From UBA4486 sp041984885 (GTDB taxonomy: Bacteria; Pseudomonadota; Gammaproteobacteria; Eutrophobiales; Eutrophobiaceae): DNA of 64,000 bases. The stretch lies in contig JBHIXH010000002.1 in assembly GCA_041984885.1 (NCBI GenBank), positions 1 through 64,000 of the forward strand. Direction: 5' to 3'. Position numbers and translations under genes: made by a program. Below the pieces are notes generated by a model. The model worked only from the letters and a program-made list of their open reading frames with translations, did no database searches and was not told where the DNA came from. How positions within the stretch are numbered: position 1 is the first letter of the stretch; every line of letters begins with the position of its first letter. Shown here piece after piece: positions 43,080-52,076 of this stretch.

Positions 43080-44222
43080 TCAGGCTTTTTTTATCAACTC
43101 CAGCTGACGATCCAGACGTTTCAGGGATATCGGCATCGATGTTTTCATTGGTTGAGCAAATAAAGAAACACGATATTCCTGCAGCATCCAGCGATAGGTA
43201 TCGATTTCGTCGTAGACCTGATTTTCCCCGGCACAGTTGTTGTACAAGTCATAATAATATTGTTCGTATTCATGCAAAATTTGCATCTTTTGTCTCTCCT
43301 GAGAATTGCCGAATCCCGCCCGGTTCATGCGTTTCTGTATTGCATGTAGAAACCGGGGATAATGTCGCAACCATTTAACCGGAGTTTCTGCCAGAAATCC
43401 ATCGTAGATAAGTGAATTTACCTGGTGCGTGATATCCTCATGGATATCGTCACTGATGTTTTCATACATCGCCGCCAGTGTATGCAGCACATCATTTCTA
43501 AGCTGCAGAATATCGCAGATTGTTTCTGCCAGATCGTTTGCGACCTCAACCAGTTTTTTTTCACCCGTTGCTATTAACGTGTCGAATTCTTCCCTGGTGC
43601 ACGGTCGCTGCTGACCATTTATGAACACCACGTGAAAGATTTTTTTAATCATTTCATCAATAAATAATTCGACCTCGCCTATCGTTGAATACAGCAGCTT
43701 GATCTCGGTTCCAAAAGCAATATTTTTCTCCAGGTATTTAATTGATTTTGCCAGCCGCAGCATGCAAAGTCGGCGTAATCCGCTTGCGTTAATCCGTTCT
43801 GCCGCATCCGCCATATCATGCAAAATGATTGAAACCGTATTTTCATCATCGCGCAGTACCGGATAGGCCGGGACGCACTGACCGTTAATTTCGATCTCGA
43901 TTTCCCCGGGGAGGGAACCGAATGTCCAGTCAGTCAGTCCTGATCGGGTAATCGCCTCCTCATTCGCAGCATGAAATTCTTCGCTTGCCCGACCGGACAG
44001 TTTTTGCTGCAAATGATATAAATCGTTACCCTGTTCAAGACAGTTACCCTGTTCATCCAGAACACGAATTTTCAGTTGCAGATGCTCGGGTAGTTCCTCC
44101 TCGTTAAAAGCCAGTATTTCCCGGCTTATTCCGTAACGTCGATGCAGGAACCCACTCAGACAATCGGTCAGTTTCCCCTGCATGGCAGGCAATGAGTGCA
44201 TACCAACAACCAGGGTGTCAGG
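43080..44222 (-). CDS. hrpA: HrpA C-terminal part after the in-frame TGA
   Basis: 380 residues in the same phase as the middle part, beginning PDTLVVGMHSLPAMQGKLTD and ending RVSLFAQPMKTSMPISLKRL plus a short tail. An ATG at 44201 would allow an internal start. It belongs to the DUF3418-type C-terminal domain of HrpA. Confidence 0.75.
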   Translation of the reverse strand, partial: PDTLVVGMHSLPAMQGKLTDCLSGFLHRRYGISREILAFNEEELPEHLQLKIRVLDEQGNCLEQGNDLYHLQQKLSGRASEEFHAANEEAITRSGLTDWTFGSLPGEIEIEINGQCVPAYPVLRDDENTVSIILHDMADAAERINASGLRRLCMLRLAKSIKYLEKNIAFGTEIKLLYSTIGEVELFIDEMIKKIFHVVFINGQQRPCTREEFDTLIATGEKKLVEVANDLAETICDILQLRNDVLHTLAAMYENISDDIHEDITHQVNSLIYDGFLAETPVKWLRHYPRFLHAIQKRMNRAGFGNSQERQKMQILHEYEQYYYDLYNNCAGENQVYDEIDTYRWMLQEYRVSLFAQPMKTSMPISLKRLDRQLELIKKA

Positions 44223-44225
44223 TCA
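44223..44225 (-). other. In-frame TGA inside hrpA
   Basis: The codon lies between LVP and PD, where HrpA proteins have a small residue (VP-x-PD). The frame and similarity continue on both sides without any insertion or deletion, so a single base substitution accounts for it. Confidence 0.9.
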
Positions 44226-45456
44226 TGGCACCAGTGGTTGGCGTATTGATTTAGGCAGGGATTTCAAGAGTGATTCAGTCTTGTCCCGAATCAGCCCTGG
44301 CACAAGCCGATCCAGTTGCTGCTCACTGATCTGGTTCAAAACCTGGATAGGAACATCAATGCTGATGCCATCGTGTTTTTCCCCGGGGCTGAATTGATAC
44401 TGCAGCGGCAGGTTGATTGTATTCAGCTGCAATTCATCCGGGAAAAACGTGTTTATCTGCTCATGCAAGCTGTCGTCAAGCAACTGCTCCCTGCGTAAAA
44501 ACAGAATCTCCTTCGTCGTCTTTTCGGCTTGACGTCGCCAGCGATCAAGTGATTGCAAATCGTTGACGTCATTTGGCAATTTGGCGTCATAGAACGCAAA
44601 TAAATTTTCCTCATCTATTATTCCGGGACGGCGTTGTTTTTTCTCCAGCAAATGCAACTCGTCGACCAGTTGCCTGTTGTGTTCCAGCCATGCCGCTTCC
44701 GATGCCAATGCATGCGTAACCAGTGCCTGCTCAATGAATAACTTTCTGCAGTCAACCGCATTCACTTTTGCGTAGGGTCGTTTTTTATTGGCATAAAGCA
44801 TCAGCCCGTATAACGACGCTTTTTCTGTCACGGTAATGCGTTGCTGTTTTTCATCCCACTGCGGTTCGATATAGTCATATTGCACCAGGTGGGGAGCTGT
44901 TTTCAGGCACCATTCCGGGTTTATCCTGGCGACAGTACGCGCATACAGTTGCGACGTTTCTACCAATTCATAGGCGACAAACCATTTCGGCGCCGACCTG
45001 AACAACGTTGATCCGGGGAATATTTTCAGCCTGGTCTGTCTCGCGCCAATATAATCAAAGGATTGATCCTTTAAGGCAATGTGACTTGACAGACCGGACA
45101 ACAAGGCGCAATGAATGTTGTCTGGTTTAGCCGGCTCATGGTTCAGTGAAAAACCCAGTTGTCGACAGATCTGCGTCAGTTGCGTATGAATCGATTGCCA
45201 TTCAGCCATACGTGTCGGTGAAACAAAGTTCTGCTTGCACAACTTGCGTAGCTGACTTTTTGACAACGAGGTTTTTTGTTCCTGATAGAAATTCCAGAAA
45301 TTCAGATACCAGAGAAAATCCGAATCGACAGCATCAAACCGGGCATGTGCTGTATCGGCCTTTTCCTGTTCCTCTGCCGGCCTTTCTTTCGGTTCCTGTA
45401 TGCCGAGCGCAGAGACAATGATCAGGACTTCACCCAGACAATGCCAGTCTCGGGCG
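44223..45456 (-). CDS. hrpA: HrpA middle part (HA2, OB and start of C-terminal domain)
   Basis: About 410 residues without their own start codon. After the gap the frame reads ARDWHCLGEVLIIVSALGIQ, then EPKERP, SDFLWYLNFWNFYQEQK and SKSQLRKLCKQNFVS, all matching HrpA order. It ends KSLPKSIRQPLVP then TGA. Confidence 0.75.
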
Positions 45457-45466
45457 NNNNNNNNNN
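45457..45466. other. Assembly gap (10 N)
   Basis: Ten consecutive N inside hrpA. The HrpA frame before and after the gap differs, so the true gap is not ten bases. Confidence 0.99.
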
Positions 45467-46933
45467 TGGTTCAACCGGCAGTCGGGCCATTAATCGCCCA
45501 ACCCGTGTCAGCGATTCATTTTCATCTATCGCGTTCAGTTCGTGTAATAACCGAATACCATCATTAATGGCGCGACTGTTTGGTGGCTGAATAAAATCAA
45601 ACTCACGGATATCACCGATCTTCAGCGCTTTCATCTGCAATATAACGGCGGCCAGTTTGGTACGGACAATTTCCGGCTCGGTGAATTCCGGCCGTTGCTG
45701 AAAATCGTCCTCGTCGTATAGACGGATGCAAATTCCATCCGATACCCGGCCACAACGCCCGGCCCGCTGATTGGCCGAGGCACGGGAGATCTTCTCAATC
45801 GGTAATCGTTGCACCTTGCTCCGATAACTGTAACGACTGATACGCGCGGAGCCGAAATCAATCACGTACTTAATCCCGTCTATGGTCAACGAGGTTTCGG
45901 CGACATTCGTGGCCAGGACAATATGTCTCTGCCTGTGTGGCTGAAAGACGCGTGCCTGCAGGTGACCGGAGAGACGGGCATACAATGGTAAAACTTCTGT
46001 CGCGGGCAGCGACTGTTTGCGCAAGAATAAATGCATATCGCGAATTTCCTTTTCGCCATCAAGAAAGACCAGAATGTCTCCCCTGCCCTCCCTGTCCAGA
46101 GACTGGATTGCCGCAAGCAACGCGGTCTCGCGTGCCTCGCTGTCGTCGTCCTGTTCAGCAATCGGTTGATAACGAACCTGAACCGGGTAACTTCGCCCGC
46201 TTATCTGAATCACCGGGGCATCATTAAAGTAATCGGCAAACCGTTTAACATCGATCGTCGCCGAAGTGACAATGACTTTCATTTCCGGTCGTCTCGCGAT
46301 GAGTAGTTTCAATGTGCCGAGTATAAAGTCGATATTCAGACTGCGTTCATGCGCCTCATCCACAATCAACACATCATAATGATTCAGCCAGCGATCCTGT
46401 TGCATTTCCGCGAGCAACACACCATCGGTCATCAGCTTGACCCAGCTCTGCTCTGAAGTGCGATCGGTATGGCGTATTTTGAACCCGACCTGCCTGCCGA
46501 TATCGGTACCCATTTCGTCAGACAGGCGTGCAGCAATGCTGGTTGCGGCGATGCGCCTGGGTTGCGTATGTCCGATCCAGCGATCCAGACCATAACCAAG
46601 GTCGAGGCAGATTTTCGGAATCTGTGTACTTTTACCCGAGCCGGTTTCGCCGCAGATGACTGTGACCGTGTTGTCACGAATGGCCGACCTTATTGCTGAA
46701 ATTTTTCCGGTGATTGGTAATGACCCGGGATAATTCATACCTGGTTTGTCAGCAATTTTTTGTTCGCGCATTTGAACGGATTGCTCTATGTCAGCTATCA
46801 ATGCTGGCAAAGACTGGCTACGCCCGGCATCAGACAGCTTGTGTAATTTTTTTAACCGGCGCTGCAGACTTGGCTGATGATGTCCGAGACAACGGCGTAT
46901 CTGCCCCTCATAGTCACACAATGGCTTATCCAT
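45467..46933 (-). CDS. hrpA: HrpA N-terminal part (DEAH helicase core)
   Basis: 489 residues up to the gap, from MDKPLCDYEGQIRR to RLMARLPVEP. It contains both RecA-like helicase domains and the start of the winged-helix/HA2 region. The ten or so residues that appear after the gap in this frame are an artefact. Confidence 0.8.
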
Positions 46934-47145
46934 GCACGCACCGGGGCAATGTTGCAGACGTTAAACAAGTCGCCCGGTCCTGATTGGCTACTTGGATTTT
47001 TTGGCTTTGAATCAAAACTTTACTTTGTAAATCGACAGCGGACTGGTAGGATATTCAAGTGTCTGTATTAACGAAAATAATGTCAAAATAAGCTTGACCC
47101 GACTATAACGAACGCGGACTTTTTCAGCCAGGAATCACAAGACTT

Positions 47146-49110
47146 ATGGGTCTGACTTTTGAACTAGCCGGCTCACAGATTGATGGGGCCCGAGACTATC
47201 AGGAAGATGCCTTCCTGATCACCAACCTGACCGATGCCGATGGCAACCCGGCAGCGCTCGTTGTCGTCGCCGACGGGATGGGTGGCCATGCCGCTGGCAA
47301 CGTGGCCAGTAACATGGCCGTGCAGGCATTCAACAAACACGTCAGCGCCAATTACCCGTCCGATAATATTTCGGAAATCCTGCATGAGTCGGTCCTGAAG
47401 GCAAACCACTCAATCGCTGAAACCATCAAGGAAACGCCTGCGCTGCAAGGCATGGGCTGCACGATGGTCGCGGCGATTCTGGAAAAAGGCAAAATCTGGT
47501 GGGCCAGTGTCGGTGACTCGCACCTGTACCGGGTACGGGAACGCGAACTGGAAAAGCTGAACGACGACCATAGCTACGGCGGCTTTCTTGATCGAATGGA
47601 AGCGGCCGGCACACCGGTCGAGCCGGAGGCCGGGTTATCACGCAACATGCTGATGAGTGCGATTACCGGTGATGAGATCAATGAAATCGATTGCCCATCC
47701 GAGGCAACGGAATTAACTCCGCAAGACAAGATCCTTATCTGTAGTGATGGTCTGGATACGCTCAGCAGCGGCAAGATCATTCAGTTCTCGGACTGGTCGG
47801 AGGCACCAAAGGAATGTGCCGATGCCTTGCTGAATGCCGTTGAAGAGGCAGCAATGCCACGGCAGGACAACACGACGGTCGTTGTCGTTAATGTCAAAGA
47901 GGGGGATTCGGCCTCCATCGCTGAGACCCCGCCAGCGGACAGCCAACTGGAAGAAATTGAAGTCACTGCCGAACATGAAATCACCGATGTTCCAGGTAGG
48001 GGCGCAGAACCGCCACGACAACCGGGCCCCGAGCCGGTCATTGCCAGTGAACCTGCGGCAGAGAAAAAATCTCCGCTTGGATTAATTGCCGGTATCGGCG
48101 TCATCGTGATTGCGGTCGGTGCCGGGGCATTCTTTATGCTGTCTGGCGATGACAAGCCTCCTGCCCCGACCGAAGAACCGACCCTCGCGGATACCGCAGC
48201 ACCGACGACATCTGAGGCGCCGGTAGAAGCAGACGAAGAAATCGAAGCTGAAGCCGCAGAACCTGTTGAAAGCGATGCGGTGGCAGAAACACCGTCGCCA
48301 GTCGAGGCCGAATCACAGCCTGAAGCTGAAGCTGAAGCCAAACCCGAACCGGTTGAACAAACTGCCTCGGCAGCGACGGGAAAGACATTCCAGGATGACT
48401 TGAAATCTGGCGGTAAAGCGCCGGTAATGGTGAAAATTCCGGCCGGCAGCTTCAAAATGGGCAGTCCCAACTCTTCCCGCTTTGCCGATGAACGGCCTCG
48501 TCACACGGTCAACCTGAAGGCGTTTGCAATCAGTCAATATGAAGTGACGTTTGCCGAGTATGAACGGTTTGCCAAGGCAGAAGGTCGGGATATTCCCGAT
48601 AACCTGTACCTGGAAAAAGAGACACACCCGGTTATCTATGTCTCTTGGGACGATGCCTTTTATTTCACGAAGTGGTTATCCGAGGAAACCGGTCAGAAAT
48701 ACCGACTCCCCAGCGAGGCGGAATGGGAATATGTCGCTTCCGGCGGCAAGACCTCGCCGTTCTGGTGGGGCTTTAACGAAGAGCCCGGCAAGGCGCATTG
48801 TTTTGGTTGTGGCTCCGGCTTTGACCCACGCAAACCGACCAAAATCGGCAGTTTTGCCGCGAACCCGTTTGACGTCTACGACACCGCCGGTAACGTCTCG
48901 GAATGGGTGCATGACTGCTGGCATGACAACTACAAGAGCGCGCCGGACGATGGCAACGTCTGGGAAGGGGGCGATTGCTCCTACCGGGTAGTGCGTGGCG
49001 GCGCCTACACCAGCCCGCCAAGCTCACTGCGCTCACAGAAACGCGACAAGTTTAAATCAGAAAAAAAATACGATCACATCGGCATTCGCATCGTTCGCGA
49101 GCTGGAATAA
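47146..49110 (+). CDS. PP2C-type protein phosphatase fused through a membrane segment to an FGE-like (SUMF1) domain
   Basis: 654 residues. Residues 1-245 form a PP2C phosphatase: ARDYQEDAF, VVADGMGGHAAGN, SVGDSHLYRV, ICSDGLDTLS and RQDNTTVVVV carry the metal-binding Asp residues. A Pro/Ala/Glu-rich linker surrounds one membrane segment at about 312-333 (GLIAGIGVIVIAVGAGAFFM). Residues 427-654 are a formylglycine-generating-enzyme-like domain (VKIPAGSFKMGSPNSSRFAD, RLPSEAEWEYVASGG, DTAGNVSEWVHD, RVVRGGAYTSPPSSLRS). The two catalytic cysteines that follow the RGG-S motif in true FGEs are missing, so sulfatase activation is unlikely. Orientation would put the phosphatase in the cytoplasm and the FGE-like domain in the periplasm. 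Confidence 0.88.
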   Translation: MGLTFELAGSQIDGARDYQEDAFLITNLTDADGNPAALVVVADGMGGHAAGNVASNMAVQAFNKHVSANYPSDNISEILHESVLKANHSIAETIKETPALQGMGCTMVAAILEKGKIWWASVGDSHLYRVRERELEKLNDDHSYGGFLDRMEAAGTPVEPEAGLSRNMLMSAITGDEINEIDCPSEATELTPQDKILICSDGLDTLSSGKIIQFSDWSEAPKECADALLNAVEEAAMPRQDNTTVVVVNVKEGDSASIAETPPADSQLEEIEVTAEHEITDVPGRGAEPPRQPGPEPVIASEPAAEKKSPLGLIAGIGVIVIAVGAGAFFMLSGDDKPPAPTEEPTLADTAAPTTSEAPVEADEEIEAEAAEPVESDAVAETPSPVEAESQPEAEAEAKPEPVEQTASAATGKTFQDDLKSGGKAPVMVKIPAGSFKMGSPNSSRFADERPRHTVNLKAFAISQYEVTFAEYERFAKAEGRDIPDNLYLEKETHPVIYVSWDDAFYFTKWLSEETGQKYRLPSEAEWEYVASGGKTSPFWWGFNEEPGKAHCFGCGSGFDPRKPTKIGSFAANPFDVYDTAGNVSEWVHDCWHDNYKSAPDDGNVWEGGDCSYRVVRGGAYTSPPSSLRSQKRDKFKSEKKYDHIGIRIVRELE

Positions 49111-49119
49111 TCGGGCGTT

Positions 49120-49401
49120 TTATTCCGTTTTTTTGTCCGAGTGACCGAGCGACATTTCCGGCGCGACCCGGTCCCTGATTAACTGTTTCAACTCCGCCGA
49201 ATCCGGAAAGCGTTCCGCCCGCTGCTTCGAGAAAACCAGTTCATCGCCGACGTAAACATCAAAAATACCGCCATGGCCGGGCCGTAATGTCACGGCTTCC
49301 AGCGTTTCACCGAATGTCATCAGGATTTCCTCGGCCAGCCAGTTGGCCCGCAACAAAAACCGGCACTGGCTACAGTAATGAATTGTGATATTTGTCGTCA
49401 T
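49120..49401 (-). CDS. SelT/SelW/SelH (Rdx) family protein, cysteine form
   Basis: 93 residues. The thioredoxin-like start ITIHYCSQCRFLLRANWLAEEIL contains the C-x2-C redox pair; in selenoprotein W the second position is selenocysteine, here both are Cys. The TLRPGHGGIFDVYVGDELVFSKQ stretch with G-G-x-F-D-V and the RFPDSAELKQLIRDRV end are family hallmarks. Function is thought to be redox, with no defined substrate. Convergent with the phosphatase gene, 9 bases apart. Confidence 0.9.
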   Translation of the reverse strand: MTTNITIHYCSQCRFLLRANWLAEEILMTFGETLEAVTLRPGHGGIFDVYVGDELVFSKQRAERFPDSAELKQLIRDRVAPEMSLGHSDKKTE

Positions 49402-49457
49402 TTTCTTGAAACCTGCACCCGATCTACTGGTCGGAACAGGTATACGGGAGAATTCAC

Positions 49458-49871
49458 ATGAAATATTTTCACGCTTTAACCTGTTTCACCAGCCTGCTGC
49501 TGATGGCACCAGTCAGTGTGCTGGCGCACGACACCACCGGTCGACACAGTCACTCCTACTCAAAGCCGTTAAGACACCACTCTGCGCCAACCGTCATTTA
49601 TGCAGTCCCGGGAAGTGTGATTTATACAGTGCCGGCGTATTCTTCGCCCTATTCAGGCTATGGACACGGTTATTACCAGCACAAACACAATCAAATCAAG
49701 CGGCCGTTACCGAGCACGCACATCTACGGTGCCTATCCGTACAGAAAGCATAACAGCATACGGCTGAATCCACACTCAAGCAGCCTGCAGAAAAAATATT
49801 ACTACGGTGGTAAAACACCGGGCTATAACCATTATTCGCGTCGCGGCCATGGCAGCTGGTATCGCTACTGA
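49458..49871 (+). CDS. Exported His/Tyr/Ser-rich protein of unknown function
   Basis: 137 residues with a signal peptide (MKYFHALTCFTSLLLMAPVSVLAHD, cleavage after VLA). The mature chain is low in acidic residues and rich in His, Tyr, Ser and Gly, for example HDTTGRHSHSYSKPLRHHS and YSSPYSGYGHGYYQHKHN. No enzyme motif or named family is visible. A metal-binding or surface-associated role is only a guess from composition. CGGGAGAATTCAC precedes the ATG. It overlaps the convergent ampG-like gene by 7 bases. Confidence 0.6.
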   Translation: MKYFHALTCFTSLLLMAPVSVLAHDTTGRHSHSYSKPLRHHSAPTVIYAVPGSVIYTVPAYSSPYSGYGHGYYQHKHNQIKRPLPSTHIYGAYPYRKHNSIRLNPHSSSLQKKYYYGGKTPGYNHYSRRGHGSWYRY

Positions 49872-51214
49872 ACCTTTATCCCCTTCTCCTCCTGCCCGGC
49901 ACTGTTATTAAACAAATAGATAATTAATAGCAGTGCCGGCACCCCCAGTGCTGCTGCATAAAGAAAGAACAGTGCGTAACCGGCTGAGCCGGCGACGATA
50001 CCGGAGAATCCACTGATAAATTTGGCCGGTAATGTCATCAACGAACTGAACAGGGCATATTGCGTCGCAGTATAGGCCCGATTCGTCAGGCTGGATAAAT
50101 AGGCAATAAAGGCCGAGGTGGCAAAACCGCCACTCAGGTTATCGGCAGAAACCACGAGCGCAAGTGTCACCAGGTTCGGCTCGGTAATTGCCAGCAGGAC
50201 AAACAACAGGTTGGTCAGAATGATTAAAACACAACCACCTAACAGGGGTTTATGCAGACCATAGCGCGTCACAAAAATACCACCAAGTGCGGCACCAAAA
50301 ATCGTCATAAAAAAACCAAAGACCTTCGTGATATCGGCAATTTCCTTTTTACTGAATCCAAGGTCGATATAAAACGGATTGGCCATCGCGCCCATCGTGA
50401 TTTCACTCAATTTATAAGCACCAATTAACAGCAGAATGGTGATGCCATACTTGCCATTACGCTGAAAAAAATCGACGAACGGATCAATAACGGCATGTAT
50501 AAACCAGCGTTTGATTTTTTCAGAGTGTGTTTTCAAGCCGGGCTGTGTGTTTTCAGCATTGTTCCCGTGGTTCGACGCTGCCGGTTCGCTGATAATCAGA
50601 GTGGTCACAACACCGACACACATCCCTGCTGCCATGCAGATATACGCCTGCATCCAGCCATAGGCTTCGGCAATATAAAACGCGCCGGCGCCGGCAAACA
50701 ACAATGCCACCCGGTAGCCAAACACGTACGCAGCTGCCATCGCGCCCTGGTATTTCACTTCCACGGCTTCAATACGATAGGCATCGATACAGATGTCCTG
50801 AGTGGCAGAGCCGAACGCCACAATTAATGCGAATGTCGCGATAAGAATTATTTGCTGAGTCGGGCTGGTGAACGACATTGCCAGTATTCCGGCCACGACA
50901 AACAATTGTGCGAGCAACATCCAGCTACGCCGTTTGCCGAGCCTGTTTGTGAGAAACGGTAATCGGAGGTGATCAACAACCGGTGCCCAGAATACTTTTA
51001 CCGAATAGGTGATTCCAATCCAGCTAAAAAACCCGATAGTGGCCAGATCGATACCAACATCGCGTAACCAGGCAGACAGCGTGGAAAAAACAAGCAGGAA
51101 TGGCAGGCCAGCCGAGAAACCAAGAAAAATCATCGTCACGACACGCGGACGCGTATAAACGAGAGCCGCATCTTTCCAGCCGCTCCAGCCCGGTTTTAGT
51201 TCGGACTCACTCAT
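49865..51214 (-). CDS. ampG: AmpG-family muropeptide MFS transporter
   Basis: 449 residues with about twelve membrane segments. The N-terminus RPRVVTMIFLGFSAGLPFLLVFSTLSAWLRDVGID, the LGKRRSWMLLAQLFVV loop and SATQDICIDAYRIE are diagnostic of AmpG. It imports anhydromuropeptides for peptidoglycan recycling and, where ampC exists, influences beta-lactamase induction. No ampD or nag genes are nearby. Confidence 0.93.
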   Translation of the reverse strand: MSESELKPGWSGWKDAALVYTRPRVVTMIFLGFSAGLPFLLVFSTLSAWLRDVGIDLATIGFFSWIGITYSVKVFWAPVVDHLRLPFLTNRLGKRRSWMLLAQLFVVAGILAMSFTSPTQQIILIATFALIVAFGSATQDICIDAYRIEAVEVKYQGAMAAAYVFGYRVALLFAGAGAFYIAEAYGWMQAYICMAAGMCVGVVTTLIISEPAASNHGNNAENTQPGLKTHSEKIKRWFIHAVIDPFVDFFQRNGKYGITILLLIGAYKLSEITMGAMANPFYIDLGFSKKEIADITKVFGFFMTIFGAALGGIFVTRYGLHKPLLGGCVLIILTNLLFVLLAITEPNLVTLALVVSADNLSGGFATSAFIAYLSSLTNRAYTATQYALFSSLMTLPAKFISGFSGIVAGSAGYALFFLYAAALGVPALLLIIYLFNNSAGQEEKGIKVQ

Positions 51215-51323
51215 GAGTAAACAATCTGGTTGTAATTGCTGCCACGATTGGGCCTGAAATCTTTCATTACAGAATGCTTTTTGCTAACGTATTTGCTGAC
51301 TAACAATAAACAAATACCCCGCA

Positions 51324-51797
51324 ATGGCAACTGAAATCGAACGCAAGTTTCTTGTCAGCAACGACAACTGGCGATCATGTATCGTGCGTTCCTGCCATTA
51401 TCGACAGGGATATATGGGCAACAGTACAAAGAGTTCGATACGTATCCGTACCGAGGCCGACCGTGCATGGTTAAACATTAAAAGCGCCACACTCGGTATT
51501 ATCCGTAACGAATTTGACTATGAGATTCCAGTCAACGAAGCAGAAGAAATGCTGGCAACGCTATGCGACAAACCGCTGATTGAAAAGACCCGGCATTTTG
51601 TCGTGAGTGGCGCGCATACCTGGGAGATTGACGTTTTTACCGGCGACAATGACGGGCTGATTGTTGCGGAAGTGGAATTAGGTCATGCAGAAGAAGAAAT
51701 CGAACTGCCGGACTGGGTCGGCGAAGAAGTTTCGGATGACCCGCGTTACTATAACGTATGTTTGATCGTTAATCCGTATAAAACCTGGGCCAGTTAA
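51324..51797 (+). CDS. CYTH-domain protein (inorganic triphosphatase-like)
   Basis: 157 residues forming a single CYTH tunnel domain. The E-x-E-x-K motif is EIERKFLV at residues 4-11. RQGYMGNSTKSSIRIRTE and WLNIKSA provide the basic phosphate-binding residues, and WEIDVFTGDNDGLIVAEVEL the acidic metal-binding strand. Small bacterial CYTH proteins cleave tripolyphosphate or, in one class, act as adenylyl cyclases; the short length favours the phosphatase. It overlaps the convergent small membrane gene by four bases. Confidence 0.9.
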   Translation: MATEIERKFLVSNDNWRSCIVRSCHYRQGYMGNSTKSSIRIRTEADRAWLNIKSATLGIIRNEFDYEIPVNEAEEMLATLCDKPLIEKTRHFVVSGAHTWEIDVFTGDNDGLIVAEVELGHAEEEIELPDWVGEEVSDDPRYYNVCLIVNPYKTWAS

Positions 51798-52057
51798 TCG
51801 ATTAACTCAATCTGCTGTTTTGGTCGAATAACAAACCAGATCACATAGCCAATCGGCCAGATAATCAACGCAAGATACCAGCCCAGCACCAATGCCAGTG
51901 CAGCCGCAATCACGAATGCAAGCGGTATCATCTTGCCCTGATTTCCGGCTCCACGTGTGGCCGCATCACCGAATAACCACAGTGTGCTACAGACGTAAAA
52001 AGAGCAGAAAATAATAAACAAAAATACATCCATGGAACTGTTCAGTGGTATATCCAT
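51794..52057 (-). CDS. Small membrane protein downstream of OFA transporter
   Basis: 87 residues with two to three hydrophobic helices (DVFLFIIFCSFYVCSTLWLF; LAFVIAAALALVLGWYLALI; IWPIGYVIWFVI) and a basic turn between the first two (DAATRGAGNQGKM). ACGGAGAA precedes the ATG, which is 19 bases after the stop of the OFA gene, so the two are cotranscribed. Short partner proteins occur beside some OFA-family carriers. Whether this is a true subunit is untested. Confidence 0.65.
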   Translation of the reverse strand: MDIPLNSSMDVFLFIIFCSFYVCSTLWLFGDAATRGAGNQGKMIPLAFVIAAALALVLGWYLALIIWPIGYVIWFVIRPKQQIELID

Positions 52058-52076
52058 TCTAGTTCTCCGTACCCGT

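Larger units (their letters stand above)
43080..46933 (-). pseudogene. hrpA: ATP-dependent RNA helicase HrpA, interrupted by an assembly gap and an in-frame TGA
   Basis: The whole locus encodes one HrpA of roughly 1,290 residues, close to the 1,300 of E. coli. The N-terminus carries GETGSGKSTQIP (motif I), TQPRRIAATS (Ia), VDEAHERSLN (DEAH), TSATID (III) and QRAGRCGRVSDG (VI). The HA2/OB region and the DUF3418-type C-terminus follow. Two lesions break it. Ten N at 45457-45466 change the apparent frame, because about 23 bases would be needed to restore homology. A TGA at 44223-44225 then interrupts a reading frame that continues in phase with intact HrpA similarity. Whether the gene is really broken or this is draft error cannot be decided here. 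Hpr-type helicases resolve collided ribosomes. Confidence 0.85.

Noticed and set aside
44180..44240. Selenocysteine recoding at the hrpA TGA
   Set aside because: Downstream sequence offers only a small five-base hairpin, HrpA is not a selenoprotein family, and the SelW-like protein in this window uses cysteine. A mutation or base error is simpler.
47781..48470. Long open frame on the minus strand opposite the phosphatase linker
   Set aside because: It is the Ser/Ala-rich complement of the Pro/Ala/Glu-rich linker of a well-supported gene and has no motif of its own.
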